NCBI GenBank assembly: GCA_023458595.1
Contig: JAEWYT010000186.1
Location: 1-46,468 of the forward strand
Origin: Pseudomonadota bacterium
GTDB taxonomy: Bacteria > Pseudomonadota > Alphaproteobacteria > Rhizobiales > Tepidamorphaceae
Reading direction: 5' to 3'
Length of the DNA: 46,468 bases
A program made the translations under genes and the position numbers. Positions 15,648 to 23,564 of the stretch are shown here, in pieces. Each line of letters starts with the position of its first letter. The stretch's first letter is position 1. The notes beneath the pieces are model-generated. The model was given only the letters and a program-made list of their open reading frames with translations, did no database searches and was not told the origin of the DNA.

Positions 15648-16112
15648 TCACTGGCTCCTGACGTTCTTCGAATTGAGGGAGGCCACGTCGAGGGCGACGG
15701 GCTGCTGCGCCTCGTGGGGATGGCTCGGGCCGGCATAGACCCGAAGGTTCTTCATCTGCTGGCGACCCAGCGGACCGCGGGGCAGCATCCGCTCGACGGC
15801 CTTCTCGACCACCCGCTCGGGGTGCTTGCCGTCGAGGATCTTGGCCGCGGTGCGCTCCTTGATGCCGCCGGGATAGCCGGTGTGCCAGTAGTAGGTCTTG
15901 TCGTCGCGCTTGCGGCCGGTGAACACCACCTTGTCCGCGTTGACGACGACGACGTTGTCGCCGCAGTCGACATGCGGAGTGTAGGTGGCCTTGTGCTTGC
16001 CGCGCAGCCGGGTGGCGATGAGAGCGGCGAGACGGCCGACGACGAGGCCTTCGCCGTCGATCACCACCCACTGCTTCTCCACCTCGGCCGGTTTCGCCGA
16101 ATAGGTCTTCAT
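15648..16112 (-). CDS. rplM: 50S ribosomal protein L13
   Basis: A 154-residue L13, an early-assembling 23S rRNA-binding protein. The sequence shows VVGRLAALIA, KVVFTGRKRDDKTYYWHTG, and AVERMLPRGPLGRQ, all diagnostic. ATG 16112 is preceded by AGGTGAG, a strong ribosome-binding site. It is the first gene of rplM-rpsI; a promoter and a terminator-like leader hairpin lie upstream. L13 is known to repress its own operon in some bacteria, so leader-based control is possible here. Confidence 0.98.
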   Translation of the reverse strand: MKTYSAKPAEVEKQWVVIDGEGLVVGRLAALIATRLRGKHKATYTPHVDCGDNVVVVNADKVVFTGRKRDDKTYYWHTGYPGGIKERTAAKILDGKHPERVVEKAVERMLPRGPLGRQQMKNLRVYAGPSHPHEAQQPVALDVASLNSKNVRSQ

Positions 16113-16179
16113 GAACTCACCTGTCCAGATGAAGCGCTCCCCGGCCCGGTTCGGAACCGCCCGGAGGCGCATACAAAAC

Positions 16180-16210
16180 GACGCCCTCAGATATCGGTCG
16201 CCGGGGCGTC
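16180..16210 (-). promoter_or_regulatory. Terminator-like hairpin in the rplM leader
   Basis: On the minus strand GACGCCC (16210-16204) pairs with GGGCGTC (16186-16180) across a 17-base loop and is followed by GTTTTG. It lies between the candidate promoter (16224-16252) and the rplM start at 16112, so it would be in the 5' leader. The geometry fits an attenuator or protein-binding leader structure. The same hairpin also has TTTT after it on the plus strand. Confidence 0.5.
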
Positions 16211-16223
16211 TTTTCGGGATGGG

Positions 16224-16252
16224 TATGTAGCCGTCCGCCCGCGCGCGGTCAA
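16224..16252 (-). promoter_or_regulatory. Candidate promoter of rplM-rpsI
   Basis: On the minus strand TTGACC (16252-16247) and TACATA (16229-16224) are separated by 17 bases. The predicted transcription start is about 100 bases before the rplM ATG, leaving room for the leader hairpin. Confidence 0.5.
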
Positions 16253-16324
16253 GCGGTAATTTTCAGACTTCCCGTAAATTTCGTCAACGAATCCAAGGCA
16301 TTATGAAAACGGTATCATATTACC

Positions 16325-16771
16325 TCAATTCTTGTCGGGGATCGAGTAGGTCAGCACCGCGTGCGAGACCATGTCCGCCTCCCCGTCCGACCGCATCGCC
16401 ACCTCGCCGACGGCGAGGCGTTTGCCGAGCTTCATGATCGAGCAGTCGGCCAGCATGTCGACCGGCGCGGGCCTGCGCAGGAAATTGATCGACAGGTTGG
16501 TCGTCACGGCGAGCGCGACGGGGCCGATATTGGCCAGGAGCGCCACGTACATGGCGTAGTCGGCGAGCCCCATCATGGCGGGCCCGGAGATCGTGCCGCC
16601 CGGGCGGATGTGCTTGTCGTGGTAGTCCATCCGGACGACCGCGCCCATGGAGCGAACGGATTCGACCGAAAACGTCCGGCCGCCGTGGTGCATCTGCGGA
16701 AATTCGCGGTCGAGGAAGTCCTCCACCTCGCGTTCCGTCATTCGCAGTGGCGTTTCGCAGACGTCCGCCAT
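16325..16771 (-). CDS. PaaI-type hotdog-fold thioesterase
   Basis: A 148-residue single-domain hotdog protein. The HIRPGGTISGPAMMGLADYAMYVAL helix region and the TTNLSINFLRRP strand match the PaaI family, which hydrolyses acyl- or aryl-CoA thioesters. The Asp in GLADYAMY takes the position of the usual catalytic Asp. The substrate is unknown. It is divergent from the secreted protein gene starting at 16919 and lies upstream of rplM with its own stop at 16325; the rplM promoter lies between them. Confidence 0.87.
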   Translation of the reverse strand: MADVCETPLRMTEREVEDFLDREFPQMHHGGRTFSVESVRSMGAVVRMDYHDKHIRPGGTISGPAMMGLADYAMYVALLANIGPVALAVTTNLSINFLRRPAPVDMLADCSIMKLGKRLAVGEVAMRSDGEADMVSHAVLTYSIPDKN

Positions 16772-16918
16772 AGGATTGCCCCGCTTTGCTGTCCAAGTCG
16801 TCCGGCCCCTGCTTTGCCATGCCGGTCGGGCTTGCGGCAAGCTCCGGCCGTCATGCGCCGTTCCCAACGATCGGGTTTGAACCAGAAGAACCGGCAAACA
16901 GCCCAGGATTCCGACAAG

Positions 16919-17524
16919 ATGATCGCCCTGCTCCGTTCGATCACGGTTGCAACCGCCACGGTCCTCGCCAGCCTCGTCCTCGCCAGCCTCGTCCTCACCG
17001 GGCCCGCCGCGACGCCGGCCAGCGCCCAGAATCAGCAGCTTCCCCCGCAGATCCCGCTCACCCCCGAGCTCGTCGAGGCCTTCATCGCCAGCTATCCCGA
17101 GCTGCACGCCCTCGGCGAGCAGCTGAAGCAGAAGTACGGGGACGTGGAGACCGATCCGGAGGACCCGTCGAGCTTCGTCGCCGGATTCGCCCAGTACGCC
17201 GACGCGCGGGCGCAGATGGAGGGCATCATCCAGCAGCACGGAATCGCCTCGATAGAGGACTGGGTGCACGTCGCCTATTCGGTGATGCTCGCCTATTCCT
17301 TCGCCGAGCGCGGCGAAGGCGGCGGCAGCGTCGACAGCGAGATGGCCGAGGCGATCGACCAGATCAAGAGCGACAAGTCGATCCCCGACCAGCAGAAGCA
17401 GCAGCTGATCGCCATGCTGGAGCAGCAGATGGCGCAGATAAGCCAGCTGCGTCCGCCGGCCGGCAACATCGAGGTCGTCCAGCAATACTCCGACCAGATC
17501 AAGCAGATCGCCGAGCCCGAGTAG
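16919..17524 (+). CDS. Secreted or periplasmic protein of unknown function
   Basis: This 201-residue protein is not recognised. A signal peptide spans about residues 1-36 (cleavage after PASA, before QNQQLPP). The mature protein looks all-helical, with LVEAFIASYPELHALGEQL, a central YADARAQMEG helix, and a Gln-rich C-terminal helical part (QQKQQLIAMLEQQMAQ), suggesting coiled-coil contacts. The hydrophobic core of the signal peptide is encoded by two exact 15-base repeats (16961-16990). ATG 16919 is chosen because CAGGA precedes it; an in-frame ATG near 16853 would add a basic N-terminus. It precedes the crotonase-like gene by 9 bases. Confidence 0.75.
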   Translation: MIALLRSITVATATVLASLVLASLVLTGPAATPASAQNQQLPPQIPLTPELVEAFIASYPELHALGEQLKQKYGDVETDPEDPSSFVAGFAQYADARAQMEGIIQQHGIASIEDWVHVAYSVMLAYSFAERGEGGGSVDSEMAEAIDQIKSDKSIPDQQKQQLIAMLEQQMAQISQLRPPAGNIEVVQQYSDQIKQIAEPE

Positions 17525-17533
17525 ACGCAGCCG

Positions 17534-18370
17534 ATGCCGACCGCCAATCCGATGCCCCAGCCGGCGCCAGGGACTGCCGGCGACGGGCCGCTGATCGTCA
17601 CGCGCGACGGGGCCGTCGCGGTGCTGACGATGAACAGGCCGAAGGCGCGCAACGCGCTCGCCGAAAGCCTCATCGACGCGCTCGGCGAGGCCTTCGAGGC
17701 GATTTCCGCCGACCGCGACATCAAGGCCGTCGTGCTGACCGGCGCGCCGCCGGCCTTCTGCGCCGGCCACGACCTGCGCGAGATGACGGAGGCGCGCGGC
17801 CACGCCGACCGCGGCCGGGCCTATTTCGAGACGATCTTCGCCAAGTGCAGCGCCGTGATGCAGGCGATCGTCGCCTGCCCGAAGCCGGTGATCGCCGCGG
17901 TCGAGGGGATCGCGACCGCCGCCGGCTGCCAGCTCGTGGCGACCTGCGACCTCGCGGTCGCCGCCGACACGGCGCGATTCTCCACACCGGGCGTCAATAT
18001 CGGCCTGTTCTGCTCGACCCCCATGGTGGCGCTGACCCGCAACGTCCCTCCGAAGCACGCCATGGAGATGCTGCTGACCGGGGAGATGGCCGACGCGGCC
18101 CGTGCCGAGCGGATCGGCCTCGTCAATCGCGTGGTCCCGGAGGGCAAGGCGCTCGGGGCGGCGACGGCATTCGCCCGCCAGATCGCCGACAAGTCGCCGC
18201 TGACCGTGAAGACCGGCAAGGAAGCCTTCTACCGCCAGCGCGAGATGCCGCTGGCGGAAGCCTATGCCTATACCGCCCGCGTCATGACGGAGAACATGCT
18301 CGCGCGCGACGCTGAAGAAGGCATCGGCGCCTTCCTCGACAAACGCAAGCCGGTCTGGACCGGGGAATAA
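17534..18370 (+). CDS. Crotonase-fold protein, ECHDC3-like enoyl-CoA hydratase homologue
   Basis: A 278-residue enoyl-CoA hydratase/isomerase-family protein. CoA-site and oxyanion-hole features are seen: RPKARNAL, PAFCAGHDL and GIATAAGCQL. In place of the usual PE...GAGG catalytic region it has STPGVNIGLFCSTPMVAL, so the glutamates that activate water in true hydratases are missing. The same pattern is known in the ECHDC3 subgroup, whose reaction is not settled. It lies 9 bases after the secreted protein and 11 bases before the CoA-binding protein gene, so the three are likely cotranscribed. Confidence 0.88.
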   Translation: MPTANPMPQPAPGTAGDGPLIVTRDGAVAVLTMNRPKARNALAESLIDALGEAFEAISADRDIKAVVLTGAPPAFCAGHDLREMTEARGHADRGRAYFETIFAKCSAVMQAIVACPKPVIAAVEGIATAAGCQLVATCDLAVAADTARFSTPGVNIGLFCSTPMVALTRNVPPKHAMEMLLTGEMADAARAERIGLVNRVVPEGKALGAATAFARQIADKSPLTVKTGKEAFYRQREMPLAEAYAYTARVMTENMLARDAEEGIGAFLDKRKPVWTGE

Positions 18371-18381
18371 TCCACGCACTC

Positions 18382-18927
18382 ATGAACCACGACAGCTATT
18401 CCGACGACTACATCCGCGGAATCCTCAACGACGTCCACACGATCGCCATGGTCGGAGCGAGCGCGAACGTCGTGCGGCCGAGCTACTTCGTCCTGAAGTA
18501 CATGATGGAGAAGGGCTACCGGGTGATCCCGGTCAATCCGGGCCAGGCGGGCAAGGAGATCCTCGGCCAGACGGTCCGCGCGCGCCTCGCCGACATCCCC
18601 GAGCCGATCGACATGGTCGACATCTTCCGCTCCTCGGAGGCCGCCGCCGGCGTCGTCGACGAGGCGCTGGCCCTCGATCCGCTGCCCAAGGTGATCTGGA
18701 TGCAGCTCACCGTGCGCAACGACGAGGCCGCGGCGAAGGCGGAGGCGGCGGGCCTGCGCGTCGTCATGAACCGCTGCCCAAAGATCGAATACGGCCGGCT
18801 TTCCGGAGAGATCGCCTGGGCCGGCGTCAACAGGCGCACCGTCTCCAGCAAGCGGCCCACGCTGGCAGGGGGAGGAATCCAACGCCTGGCGTTGAAAAAA
18901 AGTGGGAATCTTTCCAATCAGGAATGA
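18382..18927 (+). CDS. CoA-binding domain protein, YccU-like
   Basis: A 181-residue protein with a Rossmann-like CoA-binding domain similar to the N-terminal part of succinyl-CoA synthetase alpha. Seen are TIAMVGASANVVRPSY, VIPVNPGQAGKEILGQ and KVIWMQL, followed by MNRCPKIE near residue 135. Members are stand-alone cytoplasmic proteins without a defined activity. The gene follows the crotonase-like gene and precedes metY, an order often seen in Rhizobiales. The last 30 residues are basic and probably disordered. A short GACGCC/GGCGTC hairpin begins about 3 bases after its stop. Confidence 0.85.
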   Translation: MNHDSYSDDYIRGILNDVHTIAMVGASANVVRPSYFVLKYMMEKGYRVIPVNPGQAGKEILGQTVRARLADIPEPIDMVDIFRSSEAAAGVVDEALALDPLPKVIWMQLTVRNDEAAAKAEAAGLRVVMNRCPKIEYGRLSGEIAWAGVNRRTVSSKRPTLAGGGIQRLALKKSGNLSNQE

Positions 18928-19022
18928 ATTGACGCCCCCCGCGGCGTCTGTCCAGTATTCTCGTCATCTTCCGCCGGAAACAGCGTTCGCCCCGTCGGAA
19001 ACTAGATCAGGAGGGAACACCA

Positions 19023-20309
19023 GTGAGCAAAGAACACGTGCCGGGCTTCAACACCCTGTCGATCCATGCCGGCGCCCAGCCGGACCCGACGACGGGCGCG
19101 CGGACGACCCCGATCTACCAGACCACGTCCTACGTCTTCGAGGACGTCGACCACGCCGCCTCGCTGTTCGGACTGCAGGCGTTCGGCAACATCTACACGC
19201 GCATCACCAACCCGACCACGGCGGTCCTGGAAGAACGCATCGCCGCGCTCGAGGGCGGCACGGCGGCGCTCGGCGTCGCCTCCGGCCACGCCGCGCAGGT
19301 GCTGGTGTTCCACACGCTGCTGCAGCCCGGTGACGAGTTCGTCGCCGGCCGCCAGCTCTACGGCGGCTCGATCAACCAGTTCAACCACTCCTTCAAGAAG
19401 TTCGACTGGCACGTCGTCTGGGCCGATTCCACCGACGTCTCGAGCTTCGAAAAGGCGGTGACGCCGAAGACCAAGGCGATCTACGTCGAATCCGTCGCCA
19501 ACCCGGGCGGCGTCGTGGTCGACCTCGAGGGCATCGCCCAGGTGGCGCGCCGCGCCGGGGTGCCGCTCATCGTCGACAACACGCTCGCCACCCCCTACCT
19601 GTGCCGGCCCTTCGAGCACGGCGCCGACGTCGTCGTGCATTCGGCGACGAAGTTCCTCGGCGGCCACGGCAACTCGATCGGCGGCCTGATCGTCGACGGC
19701 GGCTCGTTCAACTGGATGCGCGAGGGCCGCTACCCGACCCTTTCGGAACCCTGCGAGTCCTACCAGGGCATGGTGCTCGGCGAGACCTTCGGCAACTTCG
19801 CCTTCGCGATCGCCTGCCGCGTGCTCGGCCTGCGCGACCTCGGCCCGGCCCTTTCGCCGTTCAACTCGTTCCTGATCCTGACCGGCATCGAGACGCTGGC
19901 GCTCAGGATGCAGCGCCACTGCGACAACGCGCTGGCGGTGGCCGAATTCCTGTCGAGCCATCCGAAGGTGGCCTGGGTGTCCTATTCCGGCCTGCCGGGC
20001 GACCGCTATCACGCGCTGCAGAAGAAGTACTGCCCGAACGGCGGCGGCGCGGTGTTCACCTTCGGCGTCAAGGGCGGCTACGACGCCGGCGTCAAGGTGG
20101 TGTCGAACACGAAGCTGTTCTCGCATCTGGCCAATATCGGCGACACGCGCAGCCTGATCATACATCCGGCCTCGACCACGCACCGCCAGCTCTCCGACCA
20201 GCAGAAGACGTCGGCGGGCGCCGGCCCGGACGTGGTCCGGCTCTCGGTCGGCATCGAGGACAAGGAAGACATCATCGCCGATCTCGACCAGGCCCTCGCC
20301 ACGGCCTGA
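19023..20309 (+). CDS. metY: O-acetylhomoserine aminocarboxypropyltransferase (sulfhydrylase)
   Basis: This 428-residue PLP enzyme of the Cys/Met metabolism family joins sulfide or methanethiol to O-acetylhomoserine, giving homocysteine or methionine. The PLP lysine is in HSATKFLGGHGNSIGG; FGNIYTRITNPT, VDNTLATPYLCRP and the C-terminal HPASTTHRQL are all family signatures. The start is GTG 19023 with AGGAGGG 8-10 bases upstream, an unusually strong site. A strong terminator follows at 20337. The 95-base upstream gap holds a hairpin but no riboswitch I recognise. Function connects with homoserine dehydrogenase elsewhere in this window. Confidence 0.95.
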   Translation: MSKEHVPGFNTLSIHAGAQPDPTTGARTTPIYQTTSYVFEDVDHAASLFGLQAFGNIYTRITNPTTAVLEERIAALEGGTAALGVASGHAAQVLVFHTLLQPGDEFVAGRQLYGGSINQFNHSFKKFDWHVVWADSTDVSSFEKAVTPKTKAIYVESVANPGGVVVDLEGIAQVARRAGVPLIVDNTLATPYLCRPFEHGADVVVHSATKFLGGHGNSIGGLIVDGGSFNWMREGRYPTLSEPCESYQGMVLGETFGNFAFAIACRVLGLRDLGPALSPFNSFLILTGIETLALRMQRHCDNALAVAEFLSSHPKVAWVSYSGLPGDRYHALQKKYCPNGGGAVFTFGVKGGYDAGVKVVSNTKLFSHLANIGDTRSLIIHPASTTHRQLSDQQKTSAGAGPDVVRLSVGIEDKEDIIADLDQALATA

Positions 20310-20336
20310 TCGCCCGGCCTTTCGAGCCCCGTTCAG

Positions 20337-20366
20337 CCCCTCCGGAGCGCCCCCGGAGGGGTTTTT
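20337..20366 (+). terminator. Rho-independent terminator of metY
   Basis: CCCCTCCGG (20337-20345) pairs exactly with CCGGAGGGG (20353-20361) around a 7-base loop and is followed by TTTTT (20362-20366). It lies 28 bases after the metY stop. Confidence 0.92.
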
Positions 20367-20485
20367 CCTTGGACGCGCCGCATGAAGCGGGAAGGATCGG
20401 CGCGCGGCATATCCGACCGCGCACCGGAGTGCGCCCGCGTATCGGGCGGACGCCTCATGGCGACCGCCTCGCCTGCCGCCTGTGG

Positions 20486-20670
20486 GTCCCGGATCAAGTC
20501 CGGGACACGCGATTGTTTTCGTCGCGCGTCAAACAACAAACCGCAGGCTCGTGCCCTGGACCTGATCCAGGGCCCATGCGCCGGTCGCGGCGATCCGCGA
20601 GCGCATCGGGGGTTCCGACACAAGCCACGGCCCACCCCTTCCACGTCATTGCCGGGCTCGACCCGGCAAT
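20486..20670. repeat. Cluster of three REP-like palindromes between metY and ctaA
   Basis: The 332-base gap 20367-20698 holds no credible gene but three palindromic units. Unit one (20486-20506) has arms GTCCCGGA and TCCGGGAC. Unit two (20553-20573) has arms GCCCTGGA and TCCAGGGC. Unit three (20648-20670) has arms ATTGCCGGG and CCCGGCAAT. Arms are 8-9 bases with a 5-base centre. Unit two recurs twice beyond ctaA. Such palindromes are common extragenic repeats in alphaproteobacteria; they may act in mRNA stability or come from RAYT-type mobilisation. Confidence 0.75.
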
Positions 20671-20698
20671 CCCGGGGGCGTGGCACGCAACGCCGCGG

Positions 20699-21850
20699 TC
20701 AGGCGCCGACCGCGGGGATGTCGTCCAGAGGCGTCTCCTCCACGAGCGCGCCGGGCATCGGCGCCGGCTCGCCCGCGGGATGGCGCAGGCCGTACCAGTG
20801 CGCGGTCGACACCGCCAGCACGACCATCGCGCCGGCCTGATGGGCGAGCGCGACCAGGATCGGAACGCCCATCAGCAGCGTCGCGATCCCCAGCCCCGCC
20901 TGGCCGAGGGTGAAGCCGGCGAGATAGACCGCGCGGGCCGTCGCGGGCCCCTCGCCCGCCGAATTGAAGGCGTCGACGGCGTGGAGGAAGGTCACCGCGA
21001 CCAGCAGATAGGCGAGCATGCGGTGGTCGAACTGGACCGTGGTGATGTTCTCGAAGACGTTCGTCCAGAGCGGCGACTGCATCGCGAGCCCCTCGGGGAC
21101 GAACCTGCCGTCCATCAGCGGCCAGGTCTGGTAGGTGAGCCCCGCGTCGAGGCCGGCGACGAGCGCGCCGAGCACGATCTGGAGCAGCACCAGCGCGACG
21201 ATCAGCCCGGCCGTGCGGCGCATGCGCGGCGGGCTCGCCGCTTCCGCCGGACGCGCGCGAAGGCTTTCGGCGACCCAGATCAGATAGGCGAAGATGGCCG
21301 ACGCCAGCACCAGATGGGCGGCCAGCCGGTACTGGCTGACCGAGACGCGGTCGACGAGGCCGCTCGCCACCATGTACCAGCCGAGCGCCCCCTGCAGGCC
21401 GCCGAGCACGAAGGCGCCGGAGAGCCAGGGGACGAGCCGGCGCTCGACCCGTTTCGTCGCCAGCAGCCAGACGAAGGGCACGAGGAAGACGACGCCGATC
21501 GCCCGGCCGAGCAGCCGGTGCGCCCACTCCCACCAGTAGATCGTCTTGAATTCGGCGAGGCTCATGCCCTTGTTGAGCTTCTCGTACTGGGGGATCTGCC
21601 GGTACTTGTCGAAGGCGTCGAGCCAGTCGGCCTCGCTCATCGGCGGCAGCGCGCCTGCGACGGGTTTCCACTCGGTGATGGAGAGGCCGGATTCGGTGAG
21701 CCGCGTGGCGCCGCCGACGATCACCATGGCGAAGACGCAGAGCGCGACGAACCACAGCCAGTAGCGGATGAAGGGCCGCGCGGCGACCTGCCTCGGCGTC
21801 GCCGTCTCCTGCATTCCCCTCTCCTGCCCCGTGGCATCGGCAGCCGTCAT
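20699..21850 (-). CDS. ctaA: Heme A synthase (COX15/CtaA family)
   Basis: CtaA oxidises heme O to heme A for cytochrome aa3 oxidase and is an inner-membrane protein. The 383-residue sequence has eight hydrophobic segments and the conserved heme-ligand regions: GGATRLTESGLSI with the following EW, EWAHRLLGR, RLAAHL, FDHRMLAY, and LAHQAGA. This is the alphaproteobacterial type-2 form lacking the disulfide loop of Gram-positive enzymes. It is divergent from the DUF2842 gene. Palindromic repeats lie downstream of its stop codon. Confidence 0.95.
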   Translation of the reverse strand: MTAADATGQERGMQETATPRQVAARPFIRYWLWFVALCVFAMVIVGGATRLTESGLSITEWKPVAGALPPMSEADWLDAFDKYRQIPQYEKLNKGMSLAEFKTIYWWEWAHRLLGRAIGVVFLVPFVWLLATKRVERRLVPWLSGAFVLGGLQGALGWYMVASGLVDRVSVSQYRLAAHLVLASAIFAYLIWVAESLRARPAEAASPPRMRRTAGLIVALVLLQIVLGALVAGLDAGLTYQTWPLMDGRFVPEGLAMQSPLWTNVFENITTVQFDHRMLAYLLVAVTFLHAVDAFNSAGEGPATARAVYLAGFTLGQAGLGIATLLMGVPILVALAHQAGAMVVLAVSTAHWYGLRHPAGEPAPMPGALVEETPLDDIPAVGA

Positions 21851-21944
21851 CGCGCATTTCCCAGGTTGGTTCTTCGGGCCGTTCGGACTAGTTAGACCGT
21901 GCGCCGCAGTCGCGGCAACCCTGCCGGGAGTTCGAGGCGAAACG

Positions 21945-22175
21945 ATGGGATATCGGGCAAGACGCTGGGTCGTCGTGGCGACGCTCGTGATTTTCGTGCC
22001 GATTTACGTGCTGATCGCGATGGAGTTCGGCGCGCGGGTGATCGACCTGATGGACGTGCCGCTGCGGCGGGTCATCCAGTTCGCCTACTACCTCGCCGCC
22101 GGCTTCGCCTGGACCCTGCCGGCGATGGCGCTGATCAAGTGGATGCGCCGGGCGCCGAAGCCTCAGGCGCGGTAG
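21945..22175 (+). CDS. DUF2842 small membrane protein
   Basis: A 76-residue protein with a basic N-terminus (MGYRARRW) and two membrane segments (about 8-28 and 47-66). The pattern, including AYYLAAGFAWTLPAM and a basic C-terminal end, matches the alphaproteobacterial DUF2842 family, usually found next to ctaA. Function is unknown; a link to cytochrome oxidase assembly is only an inference from this neighbourhood. GAGGCG lies about 6 bases before the ATG at 21945. Confidence 0.8.
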   Translation: MGYRARRWVVVATLVIFVPIYVLIAMEFGARVIDLMDVPLRRVIQFAYYLAAGFAWTLPAMALIKWMRRAPKPQAR

Positions 22176-22233
22176 AACGGGATGCGCGGGCGCGGTCTCG
22201 TCCGCACGCCCTGCGCTTGTCGCGATCGCCGAA

Positions 22234-22329
22234 TGGGCCCTGGATCACGTCCAGGGCACGCCTTTGTCGTCGGGACACCCGCCGCGCCACGAACAGGGGC
22301 CGGGCGCCCTGGACGTGATCCAGGGCCCA
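22234..22329. repeat. Inverted pair of REP-like palindromes
   Basis: Two units, 22234-22257 and 22306-22329, are exact 24-base reverse complements. Each is itself nearly palindromic, with arms GCCCTGGA and TCCAGGGC, and both match the unit at 20553-20573. The 48-base spacer is GC-rich with no gene. The head-to-head pair resembles a BIME-type composite element. It fills most of the 215-base gap between the DUF2842 gene and the deacetylase gene, and lies downstream of both stops. Confidence 0.8.
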
Positions 22330-22390
22330 CAGGCGGCAGGCGCGGCCGTGGCGAATGGTGCGTCGGCCAAAGGCAGGGCACCCTTGCCGC

Positions 22391-23446
22391 TCACGCCGCG
22401 TCGACCTTGCGGAAGCGGTTGAACAGGGCGAAGGGCGCCCCGGTCAGGAACAGGTCGAGATAGCGCAGCGACTGGTAGTCGCCGTTGAGCGAGACGCGCG
22501 GCAGCGCGGTGAGGTGCTCGCCGTGCTCGGGGAACAGCACGCCCGGCCGCGTCGTCACCGCGGTCGCGAAGCCGAGGCGGGCGGCGAGCGCGAAGTCGCG
22601 CGGCCCGGCCGAGGTCGGATCGCCGTAGGGATAGGCGAAATGGCGCGGGCGGATGCGCGTGTGCTCGCCGATCAGCCGGCGGCTCTCGGCCATCTCGAAT
22701 TCCACCTGCGCGTCGGTCAGCCGCGACAGCGCCGGGTGGGTGACGGAATGGGCGCCGATCGTCACCAGCGGATCGCCGGCGAGCCAGGCGATCTCCTCCC
22801 AGGTCATCGACAGGTCGCGGACGACGGCGGGCATGTCGATCCCGGCGCGGGCGGCTATCCCGCGGGCGATTGCGCGCTTCGCCTCCTCGTCCATGCCGCG
22901 CAGGCGCCAGTAGATCGTCTCGTAGGCGGCGTACTTGCGCTCGACCGTGTCGCATTCGAACGTCTCGGTCCCCTCGCCCGCGGGAACCTCGATGCGGTCG
23001 GAGCCGGCGATCGCGTATTCGAGCGCGAGCCACCACAGTTCGGCGGTGCCGTCCGGCATGCAGGTCGCCACGTAGATCGCCATCGGCACGTCGTGGCGCT
23101 TCAGCACCGGATAGGCGTGGTCGAGATTGTCGCGATAGCCGTCGTCGAAGGTCAGGCAGGCGAACCGGCGGTCGCTGCCCTGCCCCGTCAGGCGCGCATG
23201 GGCCTCGTCGAGGCCGACGAGGTCGAGGCCGGCGGCGCGGATCCGGATGACGACGGCCTCCAGGAATTCCGGCGTCACCGTCAGGATGCGGTTCGGCGCA
23301 AAGGCCGGCGGATCGCCGGGAACGACGTTGTGCAGGGTGAAAACGATGCCGACGCCGCCGGTGATCGGCGCCAGCGCACGATGCGCGCCGCTGTAGTACA
23401 GGGTGTCGAGGCCGGCCTTGAACATGGCCGTCTTGCGCCGATTCAT
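22391..23446 (-). CDS. Polysaccharide deacetylase (carbohydrate esterase 4 family)
   Basis: A 351-residue NodB-homology protein expected to remove N- or O-acetyl groups from a surface polysaccharide or its precursor. The catalytic motifs are visible: FTLHNVV, the metal/base motif LTFDDGYRDN, the zinc-binding IGAHSVTHPALS, and the RPRHFAYPYGD groove motif. There is no evident signal peptide from ATG 23446, so a cytoplasmic-side role is possible. GGAAG lies about 9 bases before this ATG; in-frame ATGs at 23488 and 23491 are alternatives. It is divergent from the acetyltransferase gene and opens the exopolysaccharide locus. Confidence 0.88.
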   Translation of the reverse strand: MNRRKTAMFKAGLDTLYYSGAHRALAPITGGVGIVFTLHNVVPGDPPAFAPNRILTVTPEFLEAVVIRIRAAGLDLVGLDEAHARLTGQGSDRRFACLTFDDGYRDNLDHAYPVLKRHDVPMAIYVATCMPDGTAELWWLALEYAIAGSDRIEVPAGEGTETFECDTVERKYAAYETIYWRLRGMDEEAKRAIARGIAARAGIDMPAVVRDLSMTWEEIAWLAGDPLVTIGAHSVTHPALSRLTDAQVEFEMAESRRLIGEHTRIRPRHFAYPYGDPTSAGPRDFALAARLGFATAVTTRPGVLFPEHGEHLTALPRVSLNGDYQSLRYLDLFLTGAPFALFNRFRKVDAA

Positions 23447-23564
23447 TGCCGCGGTCTTCCAGCAGAACCCGATGTCATTTTCCGACATCATGCCAACCAA
23501 ATGCTAAGCTTTGCTTGATATTGCGCTCCCCAGGCGTTCCGGCGCATCGGGGGGAGCAAGCCGC

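Noticed and set aside
18928..19022. SAM-II type riboswitch before metY
   Set aside because: SAM-II elements are common before met genes in alphaproteobacteria, but the conserved pseudoknot segments (GATTTAAC-like and GCTAAA-like) are not present; only a short GACGCC/GGCGTC hairpin is seen.
20367..20698. CRISPR array in the repeat-rich gap after metY
   Set aside because: The repeats are different short palindromes at irregular spacing; there are no identical direct repeats with uniform spacers and no cas genes.
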